Origin: Acinetobacter courvalinii
GTDB taxonomy: Bacteria > Pseudomonadota > Gammaproteobacteria > Pseudomonadales > Moraxellaceae
Direction: 5' to 3'
Assembly (NCBI RefSeq): GCF_014635545.1
Contig: NZ_BMDA01000001.1
Location: 698,739-762,738 of the forward strand
DNA length: 64,000 bases
The translations under genes and the position numbers were made by a program. The notes beneath the pieces were generated by a model. The model made no database searches. It saw only the letters and a program-made list of their open reading frames with translations, and had not been told where the DNA came from. Shown piece after piece: positions 28,409-38,344 of the stretch. The number at the start of each line of letters is the position of its first letter. Within the stretch, counting starts at the first letter, position 1.

Positions 28409-29058
28409 GCTATCAAAAACTAAGCCGTGACCAAATCGCTGAACGTGTCGCTCAAGATATTCCCGATGGCGCTTATGTCAATCTCGGCATTGGGCTTCCA
28501 ACCAAGATTTCCAATTATCTTCCAGCCGATAAAGATGTATTCCTGCATTCGGAAAATGGCCTACTCGCATTCGGGCCGCCACCTGCCAAAGGTGAAGAAG
28601 ACCCTGAACTCATCAATGCAGGTAAGGAATACGTCACCATGCTGACAGGTGGCAGTTTCTTCCATCATGGAGATTCCTTTGCCATGATGCGTGGTGGGCA
28701 TTTGGATATTGCAGTGCTTGGTGCTTTCCAAGTGGCAGCCAATGGTGATTTAGCCAACTGGCATACGGGTGCAGCGGATGCGATTCCTGCGGTGGGCGGT
28801 GCGATGGATCTGGCGGTAGGGGCCAAGAAAGTGTTTATCACCACCGATCACAACACCAAGCAAGGTGAACCCAAGATTGTTGAAGCGCTTTCATATCCAG
28901 CAACAGGATTGAAATGTGTCGATCGTATTTATACCGACCTGTGTGTGATTGATGTGACTCAAGACGGTTTAAAAGTGATTGAGAAAGTCGAAGGTCTGAG
29001 CTTTGCGGAGTTACAGGCGTTGACGGGTGCTCAGTTGATTGATGCGACACCAGCTTAA
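28405..29058 (+). CDS. pcaJ: 3-oxoadipate CoA-transferase, subunit B
   Basis: A 217-residue beta subunit that carries the catalytic glutamate in LHSENGLLAFGPPP (about residue 50). NLGIGLPTKI near residue 28 and GGAMDLAVGAKKV near 130 are typical of CoA-transferase family I. Together with PcaI it forms the fourth-from-last step toward succinyl-CoA plus acetyl-CoA. A repeat element of about 95 bases separates it from pcaF. Confidence 0.95.
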   Translation: MSYQKLSRDQIAERVAQDIPDGAYVNLGIGLPTKISNYLPADKDVFLHSENGLLAFGPPPAKGEEDPELINAGKEYVTMLTGGSFFHHGDSFAMMRGGHLDIAVLGAFQVAANGDLANWHTGAADAIPAVGGAMDLAVGAKKVFITTDHNTKQGEPKIVEALSYPATGLKCVDRIYTDLCVIDVTQDGLKVIEKVEGLSFAELQALTGAQLIDATPA

Positions 29059-29063
29059 GGATA

Positions 29064-29158
29064 GAAATCCCCCTAAATCCCCCTTTGTTAAGGGGGACTT
29101 CACCTAAACAATAGCGTGAAGTCTCCCTCCTTTTTAAAGGAGGGATTAAGGGAGGATT
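29064..29158. repeat. Two-armed inverted repeat between pcaJ and pcaF
   Basis: Arm 1 (about 29068-29103) reads TCCCCCTAAATCCCCC, then a run ending GGGGGACTTCAC. Arm 2 (about 29116-29157) is its approximate reverse complement: GTGAAGTCTCCCTCC, then AAAGGAGGGATTAAGGGAGG. Each arm can also fold on itself (CCCCCTTTGTTAAGGGGG; CCCTCCTTTTTAAAGGAGGG). It resembles short dispersed palindromic elements of bacterial genomes, and of Acinetobacter from memory. It sits inside an operon, so it must be transcribed. Confidence 0.8.
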
Positions 29159-29172
29159 AAAAGGAAAAACAC

Positions 29173-30381
29173 ATGAAAAACGCTTATATCATCGATGCCA
29201 TCCGTACCCCATTTGGTCGCTATGCAGGCGGTCTTGCATCTGTACGTGCCGATGACCTAGGAGCCATTCCACTTCAGGCTCTCATGCAACGCAACCCAAC
29301 TGTTGATTGGCAACAAGTGGATGATGTGATCTATGGCTGTGCCAATCAGGCAGGTGAAGACAACCGTAATGTCGGACGTATGTCAGCTTTACTTGCGGGC
29401 TTACCTTATCAAGTACCAGCCACCACGGTGAACCGTTTATGTGGTTCATCACTGGATGCCATTGCCATGGCTGCACGTGCGATTAAAGCCAATGAAGCAG
29501 ATCTGATTATTGCCGGTGGCGTCGAAAGTATGAGCCGTGCCCCTTATGTGATGGGCAAATCCGACAGTGCCTTTGGACGTAGTCAAAAGATTGAAGACAC
29601 CACTATGGGCTGGCGTTTTATCAATCCAAAACTCAAAGAAATGTATGGTGTGGACAGCATGCCACAAACCGCGGAAAACGTGGCAGAGCAATTCAATATC
29701 AACCGTGCTGATCAAGATCAGTTTGCCCTCAATAGCCAGCAACGTACTGCAACTGCGCAAGCCAAAGGCTTCTTTGCCCATGAAATCATCCCGGTGACGA
29801 TTCCACAGCGTAAAGGTGATGCCATTGTGGTGGATACTGATGAGCATCCACGTGCATCAACCACCTTAGAAGCATTAACCAAACTTAAAGGTGTGGTCAA
29901 AGCCGAAGGTACCGTCACGGCTGGTAACGCCTCAGGCATTAACGATGGTGCCGCTGCTGTGTTGATTGCGTCGGACGACGCGGTGGAAAAATATCAACTC
30001 AAACCACGTGCCAAAATTATTGCCGCAACCACAGTGGGTATTGAACCCCGCATTATGGGTTTTGCACCTGCACCTGCGATCAAGAAACTGCTTAAACAGG
30101 CCAATCTCAATCTTGATCAGATGGATGTGATTGAACTAAACGAAGCTTTTGCGGCACAGGCTTTGGCAGTCACCCGTGATTTAGCTTTGGCAGATGATGA
30201 TGCACGGGTTAATCCGAATGGTGGTGCAATTGCCTTGGGTCATCCCTTAGGTGCCTCTGGTGCGCGTCTGGTGACCACGGCCTTGAATCAGCTTGAACAG
30301 ATTAAGGGGCAGTATGCCTTGTGTTCGATGTGTATTGGTGTTGGTCAAGGGATTGCCTTGATTATTCAACGTGTTGAGTGA
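29173..30381 (+). CDS. pcaF: 3-oxoadipyl-CoA thiolase
   Basis: A 402-residue thiolase cleaving beta-ketoadipyl-CoA to succinyl-CoA and acetyl-CoA, the last step of the pathway. The acylated Cys is in NRLCGSSLDAIAMA (about residue 92). The base motif GHPLGASGAR and the second Cys motif CSMCIGVGQG are at the C-terminus. The start follows AAAAGGAAAAAC. The stop codon is 8 bases before the pcaB start. Confidence 0.96.
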   Translation: MKNAYIIDAIRTPFGRYAGGLASVRADDLGAIPLQALMQRNPTVDWQQVDDVIYGCANQAGEDNRNVGRMSALLAGLPYQVPATTVNRLCGSSLDAIAMAARAIKANEADLIIAGGVESMSRAPYVMGKSDSAFGRSQKIEDTTMGWRFINPKLKEMYGVDSMPQTAENVAEQFNINRADQDQFALNSQQRTATAQAKGFFAHEIIPVTIPQRKGDAIVVDTDEHPRASTTLEALTKLKGVVKAEGTVTAGNASGINDGAAAVLIASDDAVEKYQLKPRAKIIAATTVGIEPRIMGFAPAPAIKKLLKQANLNLDQMDVIELNEAFAAQALAVTRDLALADDDARVNPNGGAIALGHPLGASGARLVTTALNQLEQIKGQYALCSMCIGVGQGIALIIQRVE

Positions 30382-30389
30382 GGTCTGTT

Positions 30390-31739
30390 ATGAGCCAGTT
30401 ATACGCCAGCTTATTTTATCAGCCTGATATCACAGCTATTTTTAGTGATCACGCTTTATTGGGATATATGGTGCAGGCCGAAGTTGCTTTAGCTAAAGCT
30501 CAGGCAAAGGTCAACGTCATTCCTGCTTCGGCGGCAACGACGATTGAACAGGTTGGACAAAATGCGGTAGCGCACATCGATATGGATGCGTTGGCTACAG
30601 CAGCAGGGCTGGCAGGTAATGTTGCAATTCCATTTGTAAAGCAATTGACCGCCTTGGTGAAACAGCAGGATGAAGATGCATCCCGCTATGTGCATTGGGG
30701 CGCGACTAGTCAGGATATTATTGATACAGCAACGATTTTGCAGTGTCGTGATGCCTTGGCATTGATCGAACAGCAAGTGCAACAGGCATATCAGGTGAGC
30801 TTAAAGCAAGCACAGCAATATCGTGATCAGGTCATGATTGGGCGTACTTGGCTACAGCAAGCTTTACCGATTACTTTAGGTCATAAATTTGCTCGTTGGG
30901 CAGGTGCTTTTAAGCGTGATCTTGATCGTCTGCATGCAATGAAAGAACGCGTATTGACTGCGCAACTCGGTGGTGCCGTCGGTTCACTGGCATCTTTACA
31001 GGATCAAGGCTCTGCGGTGGTTGCCGCTTTTGCAGCACAACTCAATTTAACAGCGCCTGAATGTACATGGCATGGTGAGCGCGACCGTATGGTTGAGCTT
31101 GCCAGTATGCTTGCCTTGATTGTAGGGAATGTCGGCAAGATGGCAAAAGACTGGTCATTGCTGATGCAAACCGAAATCGCAGAAGTTTTTGAACCGACAG
31201 CAAAAGGGCGTGGTGGATCATCGACCATGCCACATAAGCGTAATCCTGTGGCAGCAGCTTCAATTCTTGCTGCAGCCAATCGTGTGCCAGCCTTAATGGC
31301 AAGTGTTTATCAAAGCATGGTGCAAGAGCATGAACGTGCTTTAGGTGCATGGCATGCGGAATGGCTTGCGATTCCAGAAATTTTCCAGCTATGTGCAGGT
31401 GCTTTAGAACGAGGCAGTGAAGTGCTTGAGCACATGCAGGTCAACGCAGACGCGATGCAACGTAATCTTGAATGTACAAATGGCCTCATCATGGCGGAGG
31501 CTGTGATGATGGCGCTTGCACCAAAACTTGGACGGTTGAATGCACACCATCTGGTTGAGCAGGCTTGCCAGCAAGCTGTTGCCCAGCATCAGCATTTAAA
31601 AACCGTGTTATCCAACATGGCGCAAGTGAATGTCCATTTCAATGATCAGGCATTAGATGATCTGTTCAATCCTGCATCTTACCTAGGCAATATTCAGGCA
31701 CAAATCGATGCAGTACTACATGCAGCACAAGGAGAGTAA
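30390..31739 (+). CDS. pcaB: 3-carboxy-cis,cis-muconate cycloisomerase
   Basis: A 449-residue enzyme of the fumarase/aspartase superfamily that lactonises 3-carboxy-cis,cis-muconate. The superfamily signature is GGSSTMPHKRNPVAAA (about residues 273-288). HWGATSQDIIDTA near residue 95 is the second conserved block. The in-frame GTG at 30378 overlaps the pcaF stop. ATG 30390 (MSQLYASLF) is the better start because the family begins there and a GAGG lies just upstream. Confidence 0.95.
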   Translation: MSQLYASLFYQPDITAIFSDHALLGYMVQAEVALAKAQAKVNVIPASAATTIEQVGQNAVAHIDMDALATAAGLAGNVAIPFVKQLTALVKQQDEDASRYVHWGATSQDIIDTATILQCRDALALIEQQVQQAYQVSLKQAQQYRDQVMIGRTWLQQALPITLGHKFARWAGAFKRDLDRLHAMKERVLTAQLGGAVGSLASLQDQGSAVVAAFAAQLNLTAPECTWHGERDRMVELASMLALIVGNVGKMAKDWSLLMQTEIAEVFEPTAKGRGGSSTMPHKRNPVAAASILAAANRVPALMASVYQSMVQEHERALGAWHAEWLAIPEIFQLCAGALERGSEVLEHMQVNADAMQRNLECTNGLIMAEAVMMALAPKLGRLNAHHLVEQACQQAVAQHQHLKTVLSNMAQVNVHFNDQALDDLFNPASYLGNIQAQIDAVLHAAQGE

Positions 31740-31743
31740 GCAC

Positions 31744-32529
31744 ATGGTCACTCATATCAATAATCGTCAGGGACATCTGCTGGCTGTTCAGGTTCAAGGG
31801 CGCAAAGATGCACCTGTGATCATGTTCTCTAACTCTTTGGGAACTGATCATGGTATGTGGCAGGCGCAAGTGACAGCTTTGGCTGAGCATTATCAGGTCA
31901 TTACCTATGACACACGTGGACATGGTACCAGCACCGTAATTGCTGATACGACCTTGCAAAATCTGGCTGAAGATGTGATCGATATTCTTGATGCTTTAGC
32001 TGTTGAAAAAGCCCATTTCTGCGGTATTTCAATGGGTGGAATTACAGCCTTGGCCTTGGCCATCAATCATGCACAACGCTTTCATAGCATTACGGTTGCA
32101 AATTCAGCTGCAAAAATTGGTACTGCCGAGGCATGGAATACCCGTGCAGATAGCGTAGAGCAAAACGGTTTGGCAGAACTTGTAAAAACCACGCACACCC
32201 GTTGGTTTAGTGAGCATTTTGATTATGCGCATGATGTGCTGGCACAAAAAACCATTCAGAGTCTGGCAGTGACACCTGCACAGGGGTATGCCAATGCATG
32301 TCGTGCTTTAGCTGATGCCGATGTTCGGGCGCAACTTGGTCAGATTCAAATTCCCACTTTAATTATCGCAGGGCAATACGACCCCGTCACCACAATCCAG
32401 GATGCAGAGTTTATGCATCATCACATTGCAAACAGTCAGCTTGAAATCTTGGCAGCTTCTCATTTGTCCAATATTGAACAGCCACAAGTGTTCAAACAGG
32501 CATTGTCCAAGTTTATTCAAAACATATAA
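31744..32529 (+). CDS. pcaD: 3-oxoadipate enol-lactonase
   Basis: A 261-residue alpha/beta hydrolase that opens the enol-lactone to beta-ketoadipate. The nucleophile elbow is CGISMGGITALALA (about residues 93-106), and the Asp and His are in GQYDPVTT and ASHLSNIEQP. ATG 31744 directly behind GGAG is preferred to the in-frame start at 31708 that would run back into pcaB. It sits 4 bases after the pcaB stop. Confidence 0.95.
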   Translation: MVTHINNRQGHLLAVQVQGRKDAPVIMFSNSLGTDHGMWQAQVTALAEHYQVITYDTRGHGTSTVIADTTLQNLAEDVIDILDALAVEKAHFCGISMGGITALALAINHAQRFHSITVANSAAKIGTAEAWNTRADSVEQNGLAELVKTTHTRWFSEHFDYAHDVLAQKTIQSLAVTPAQGYANACRALADADVRAQLGQIQIPTLIIAGQYDPVTTIQDAEFMHHHIANSQLEILAASHLSNIEQPQVFKQALSKFIQNI

Positions 32530-32570
32530 CCGCAAGGGTTAGAAAGGAATTCGCCTACAAGGAGGCAGTT

Positions 32571-33923
32571 ATGGCACAGGAATTTGCTGCATCGAAAAAT
32601 AGCGTAGATGCACAAGCATTAATTGATAATGCGCCAATTAGTAAATATCAGTGGATGATCGCAATTGTTTGTTTTCTCATTGTATTTGTTGACGGTATTG
32701 ATACCGCGGCAATGGGATTTATTGCACCTGCATTGACTCAGGACTGGGGCATTGACCGTTCCCAGCTTGGGCCAGTAATGAGTGCGGCATTGGGTGGCAT
32801 GATCATTGGTGCGCTGGTTTCGGGTCCAACAGCTGACCGTTTAGGGCGCAAGATTGTTTTAACTGTTGCAATGTTGATTTTTGGTGGTTTTACCTTGGCA
32901 TCTGCTTATGCTGACAACCTGAATCAATTGGTCGTATTACGTTTCTTAACGGGGATCGGTCTCGGTGCGGCGATGCCGAATGCAGCGACTCTATTCTCTG
33001 AATATTGCCCGACACGGGTACGTTCATTGATGGTGACCTGTATGTTCTGTGGTTATAACCTCGGTATGGCGACAGGCGGCTTTATCAGTAGCTGGTTGAT
33101 TCCTGCATTTGGATGGCACAGCTTATTTTTATTGGGTGGTTGGGCGCCTTTGATTTTAATGGTTCTGGTGATTTTGTTCTTGCCTGAGTCTTATCGTTTT
33201 CTGATTGTCAAAGGTCGAGATTCAGCAAAAATTCGCACCATCTTAACCCATATTTCGCCTGAAAAAGCACAGGCTGCTGAGAGCTTCCATATCCCGGAAG
33301 AAAAATCTGCTGTGGCAGAAAAGAAAAATGTGTTTGGCATGCTGTTCTCTAAACAATATGCCAAAGGTACGGTTTTATTGTGGACCACTTATTTCATGGG
33401 TTTAGTGGTGGTTTACCTGCTCACCAGCTGGTTACCAACCTTGATGCGTGAGACTGGCGCAACCATGGAACGCGCGGCGTTCATCGGCGGCTTGTTCCAG
33501 TTTGGTGGGGTGCTCAGTGCCTTATTCATTGGCTGGGCAATGGATCGTTTCAATCCAAACCGCATTATTTCAGGTTTCTATTTTCTCGCTGGTCTGTTTG
33601 CAATTGCAGTTGGGCAAAGTCTCAGCAATCCAACTTTATTGGCGATCTTGGTGCTCTGTGCAGGCGTTGCGATTAACGGAGCGCAATCTTCAATGCCAGC
33701 ATTAAGCGCTCGTTTCTATCCAACGCAATGTCGTGCAACAGGTGTGGCATGGATGACAGGTATTGGCCGTTTCGGTGCCGTATTTGGTGCATGGATTGGC
33801 GCAGTGCTATTGGGTAATGACTGGTCATTTACCGCCATTCTCAGCTTGTTGATGATTCCTGCTACGGCAGCAGCCATCGCAATTTTTGTTAAATCTCTAG
33901 TTGCTCATTCCGATGCAACCTAA
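32571..33923 (+). CDS. pcaK: MFS transporter for 4-hydroxybenzoate/protocatechuate
   Basis: A 450-residue proton symporter of the aromatic acid:H+ symporter family with 12 helices. DGIDTAAMGFIAPAL in helix 1 and GPTADRLGRK in the loop between helices 2 and 3 are the family marks. PcaK imports 4-hydroxybenzoate and protocatechuate; its place between pcaD and pcaC is that of the known Acinetobacter operon. An AAGGAGG ribosome-binding site precedes the start. Confidence 0.94.
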   Translation: MAQEFAASKNSVDAQALIDNAPISKYQWMIAIVCFLIVFVDGIDTAAMGFIAPALTQDWGIDRSQLGPVMSAALGGMIIGALVSGPTADRLGRKIVLTVAMLIFGGFTLASAYADNLNQLVVLRFLTGIGLGAAMPNAATLFSEYCPTRVRSLMVTCMFCGYNLGMATGGFISSWLIPAFGWHSLFLLGGWAPLILMVLVILFLPESYRFLIVKGRDSAKIRTILTHISPEKAQAAESFHIPEEKSAVAEKKNVFGMLFSKQYAKGTVLLWTTYFMGLVVVYLLTSWLPTLMRETGATMERAAFIGGLFQFGGVLSALFIGWAMDRFNPNRIISGFYFLAGLFAIAVGQSLSNPTLLAILVLCAGVAINGAQSSMPALSARFYPTQCRATGVAWMTGIGRFGAVFGAWIGAVLLGNDWSFTAILSLLMIPATAAAIAIFVKSLVAHSDAT

Positions 33924-33955
33924 GGCTCATATTTTCAAGATGAGGAGCAACGTTC

Positions 33956-35105
<1,150 letters not shown>

Positions 35106-35117
35106 GGGAGACATACG

Positions 35118-35747
35118 ATGAATGCATGGAATTTTCAGGAATTAAAGGAAACCCCATCACAAACAGGTGGTCCTTATGTTCATATCGGTTTATTACCGCA
35201 ACAAGCCAATATTGAAGTATTTGAGCATAACTTTGATAACCAGTTAGTCAATGACCACACTCAAGGACAACGTATTCGTCTCGAAGGTCAGGTGTTTGAT
35301 GGTCTTGGTTTGCCATTAAGAGATGTATTACTGGAAATCTGGCAGGCGGATGCAAATGGTGTTTATCCAAGTCAGGCGGATACTCAAGGTAAAACTGCCG
35401 ATCCACATTTTCTTGGATGGGGCCGTACAGGTGCCAATTTTGAAACAGGTTTCTGGAGCTTTAATACGGTAAAACCGGGCGCTGTTGCTGGGCGTAAAGG
35501 TTCAATTCAGGCGCCGCATATTGCTGTGGCAGTGTTTGCGCGCGGCATCAATATTGGCTTACACACCCGTGTTTATTTTGAAGATGAAGTGGATGCCAAT
35601 GCCAATGATCCAGTGCTAAACAGCATTGAATGGGCAGTACGTCGCCAGACTTTAATCGCCAAACGCAGTGAAGTGGATGGTGAAGTGGTTTATCGCTTTG
35701 ATATTCGTATCCAAGGTGATGATGAAACCGTGTTCTTTGATATTTAA
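35118..35747 (+). CDS. pcaG: Protocatechuate 3,4-dioxygenase, alpha subunit
   Basis: A 209-residue alpha subunit, paralogous to PcaH but without the full iron ligand set (PHIAVAVFARG in place of the PAHIHFS segment), as in the family. It starts 12 bases after pcaH with an AAGGGAG ribosome-binding site. The start MNAWNFQELKETPSQTGGPYVHIG is characteristic. Confidence 0.96.
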   Translation: MNAWNFQELKETPSQTGGPYVHIGLLPQQANIEVFEHNFDNQLVNDHTQGQRIRLEGQVFDGLGLPLRDVLLEIWQADANGVYPSQADTQGKTADPHFLGWGRTGANFETGFWSFNTVKPGAVAGRKGSIQAPHIAVAVFARGINIGLHTRVYFEDEVDANANDPVLNSIEWAVRRQTLIAKRSEVDGEVVYRFDIRIQGDDETVFFDI

Positions 35748-35774
35748 ATATATTAAAGAAACGTATGTAGAAAT

Positions 35775-35915
35775 TAGCTACTCGGGAATGTCATCTGCAA
35801 TCTGAGCGCAAGACGAGTAGCTATGCTACGAATGTGGTATCGGAAGTGAAACCTTACGGGATGACAATGCTTTTGCCCTTACGAAGCTTCAAGCGCTTCT
35901 CAGGGCGGAGCCAAA
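35775..35915. repeat. Structured intergenic segment between pcaG and quiB
   Basis: Several inverted pairs lie in this 258-base gap. TAGCTACTCG (35775-35784) pairs with CGAGTAGCTA (35814-35823). TGTCATC (35789-35795) pairs with GATGACA (35860-35866). A GCCCT...AGGGC hairpin with an inner GAAGC/GCTTC follows at about 35876-35910. No open frame is present. It looks like a short dispersed element or an RNA structure that separates the pca part from the qui part of the operon. Confidence 0.6.
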
Positions 35916-36005
35916 GTAAGTCCAGCCGAAGGCCTATCCTATCATTTAATCAAAATTCGCTAAGACCCCGCTGAATGAGCAAATCTATTATTAAGGACGA
36001 TACAG

Positions 36006-36845
36006 ATGAAAATGAAAACACTGGCAACATTGATGCTGCTTGTTAGCCCTCTATTGATGGTTCAAAGCGTACAAGCACAAGACAATCTACACAAACAGGT
36101 TGAATTATCTGAACTGGCAAAATTGCCTGTGAAAACTATTGTACCAATTACCGCCAAAACCAAAGAGCAGGCGATTGCACAGGCAAAAGTGATTGCCGCC
36201 AATGCTGATGTGGATCTCGCTGAGTTTCGGATTGATTTACTGAGCTTTGCCAGTGATAGCAAGCAAGTGATTGCCTTGGGACATGAATTAAAACAGATTC
36301 TGGGTACTAAGCCGATGATTGCCACCATTCGTACTCATAATGAAGGTGGGCAACTGACCATTAGTGATGCAGATTATGGCAAGACCTATCAGGCTTATTT
36401 ACAGCAGCCATTTATGGATATGCTGGATGTGGAAATGTTCCGCGATCAGCAAATTGTGAAGAATACGGTCAAATTAGCACATGCGAAAAAAGTGCTGATT
36501 GTAATGTCGAATCATGATTTTCAAAAAACACCCGCTGAGGCTGAAATCATTAAACGCTTGCTCAAGCAAGATGAGTTGGGGGCAGATATTCTTAAAATCG
36601 CAGTCATGCCACAAAGCAAACAAGACGTATTTACCCTCATGAATGCGACATTGAAAGTCAGTCAGCAATCTAAAAAGCCATTACTTACCATGTCAATGGG
36701 TAAACTTGGGACGATTTCCCGCATTGCGACGGCCAATATGGGCGGCAGCTTCAGTTTTGGCATGATTGGTGAAGCTTCGGCACCGGGTCAGATCGATGTT
36801 ACGCAACTGAAACAGTTTTTAAAAACGGTTCAACCTACACAATAA
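36006..36845 (+). CDS. quiB: Periplasmic 3-dehydroquinate dehydratase, type I
   Basis: A 279-residue protein with a signal peptide (MKMKTLATLMLLVSPLLMVQ, cleavage after SVQA) followed by a type I dehydroquinase. The conserved blocks are LAEFRIDLL, the catalytic His region MSNHDF (about residue 170) and the Schiff-base Lys in DILKIAVMP. Export separates it from the biosynthetic enzyme. It dehydrates 3-dehydroquinate made by QuiA to 3-dehydroshikimate in the periplasm. ATG 36006 lies 8 bases behind AAGGACG. Confidence 0.94.
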   Translation: MKMKTLATLMLLVSPLLMVQSVQAQDNLHKQVELSELAKLPVKTIVPITAKTKEQAIAQAKVIAANADVDLAEFRIDLLSFASDSKQVIALGHELKQILGTKPMIATIRTHNEGGQLTISDADYGKTYQAYLQQPFMDMLDVEMFRDQQIVKNTVKLAHAKKVLIVMSNHDFQKTPAEAEIIKRLLKQDELGADILKIAVMPQSKQDVFTLMNATLKVSQQSKKPLLTMSMGKLGTISRIATANMGGSFSFGMIGEASAPGQIDVTQLKQFLKTVQPTQ

Positions 36846-36865
36846 TTTAAAAAGGATTTTTAGAC

Positions 36866-38326
36866 ATGAAAGCAATTTACTTACGTTTAAGCACTTTAGC
36901 GATGGCGATGGCGGTTTCGGGAATGGCAGCAGCAGAAACTTATGTTGTTGATCGTTATCAAGATGATAAAGATAAAGGTTCTTTGCGTTGGGCAATTGAA
37001 CAAGCCAATAGCAAGCCGACTGAAGCCAGCGAGATTCTGATTCAGGCAGTAGGTAAAGCGCCTTATGCCATTAAGGTCAACAGTCCATTACCTGAGATCA
37101 AAGCGCCTGTAAAAATCATTGGGACGCAATGGGCAAAAACAGGTGAGTTTATTGCAGTCGATGGATCGAATTATATTAAAGGAACTGGTGTTGAAGCCTG
37201 TCCTGGTGCGGTTGAAGGGCAGTTCGGGACCAATGTCCGTACCACGACTTTACCAGGCATTGTATTGCGCGATATCAATGGTGTGACCATTCAGGGGCTG
37301 GAAATCCGCCATTTCTGTATCGGTATTCTGATGAACCGTGCCAGTAATAACCTGATTCAAAATAACCGTATCATGCATAACTATGGCGGCGCAGGTGTGA
37401 TGCTGACGGGTGATGATGGTAAAGGTAATCCAACCGCGACCACAACCAATAACAACAAAGTGCTGAATAACTATTTTCAGGACAATGGCGATGGCCTTGA
37501 ACTGACCCGTGGTGCAGCATTCAATTTGGTTGCCAATAACCATTTTATTTCTACAGCAGCCAATCCTGAACCATCACAAGGGATTGAAATCTTGTGGGGC
37601 AATGACAATGCCGTGATTGGCAATAAATTTGAAAACTATTCGGATGGCCTGCAGATCAACTGGGGCAAACGCAACTATATTGCTTATAACGAGCTGACCA
37701 ATAACTCCAACGGTTTTAACCTGACAGGTGATGGCAACATTTTTGACAGCAATAAGGTACACGGCAACCGGGTTGGCATTGCCATTCGTTCCGAGAAAGA
37801 TGCCGATGCACATATCACATTGACTAAAAACCAAATCTGGAATAATGGTAAAGAGATTAAACGTTGTGAAGCAGGCGGCAGCTGCGTACCGAATCAACGT
37901 GTCGGCGCGATTATTTTTGACATTCCAGGACTGGAACATGCGCATTTTGTAGGATCTCGCGGTCATGGCGTCAAGATTGATCCTGCAAACTTGCAGAAGA
38001 CCTGCAAGCAGGCCAATGAGCAAGGCTGTAATGCTCAACCCAACCAAAATATTCAGGCACCGAAATTAACCTTGTCCAAAGGACAAATTGCAGTTGAAGT
38101 TAAAGCGCAGCCGAACCAGCGTTATCAGGTCGAGTTTTTTGGAAATTCATCGGCAAATTCAAAGGAAGCCGAGTTTTATTTAGGTTCGGCGGTTGCTGCC
38201 ACCAATGCGCAAGGAATAGCGACGCTGACTTGGAAACCAACAGCACAAGTTGCTTCAGTGACAGCAAATATTACGGATCGTTTGGGTGCAACGTCTGAAC
38301 TCAGTTCAGCTGTAAAACTGAAATAA
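36866..38326 (+). CDS. quiC: Periplasmic 3-dehydroshikimate dehydratase
   Basis: A 486-residue secreted protein with a signal peptide (cut after GMAAA, about residue 23) and a right-handed beta-helix of pectate-lyase type; repeated NNLIQNNRIMHNYGG, NNKVLNNYFQDNGDG and NNAVIGNKFENYSDG form its turns. It converts 3-dehydroshikimate to protocatechuate, which PcaK imports. It ends in a Lys/Gln-rich domain of about 90 residues. It is unrelated to the TIM-barrel AsbF enzymes with the same activity. Confidence 0.93.
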   Translation: MKAIYLRLSTLAMAMAVSGMAAAETYVVDRYQDDKDKGSLRWAIEQANSKPTEASEILIQAVGKAPYAIKVNSPLPEIKAPVKIIGTQWAKTGEFIAVDGSNYIKGTGVEACPGAVEGQFGTNVRTTTLPGIVLRDINGVTIQGLEIRHFCIGILMNRASNNLIQNNRIMHNYGGAGVMLTGDDGKGNPTATTTNNNKVLNNYFQDNGDGLELTRGAAFNLVANNHFISTAANPEPSQGIEILWGNDNAVIGNKFENYSDGLQINWGKRNYIAYNELTNNSNGFNLTGDGNIFDSNKVHGNRVGIAIRSEKDADAHITLTKNQIWNNGKEIKRCEAGGSCVPNQRVGAIIFDIPGLEHAHFVGSRGHGVKIDPANLQKTCKQANEQGCNAQPNQNIQAPKLTLSKGQIAVEVKAQPNQRYQVEFFGNSSANSKEAEFYLGSAVAATNAQGIATLTWKPTAQVASVTANITDRLGATSELSSAVKLK

Positions 38327-38344
38327 ACGGCAAGGAGGCTGAAT

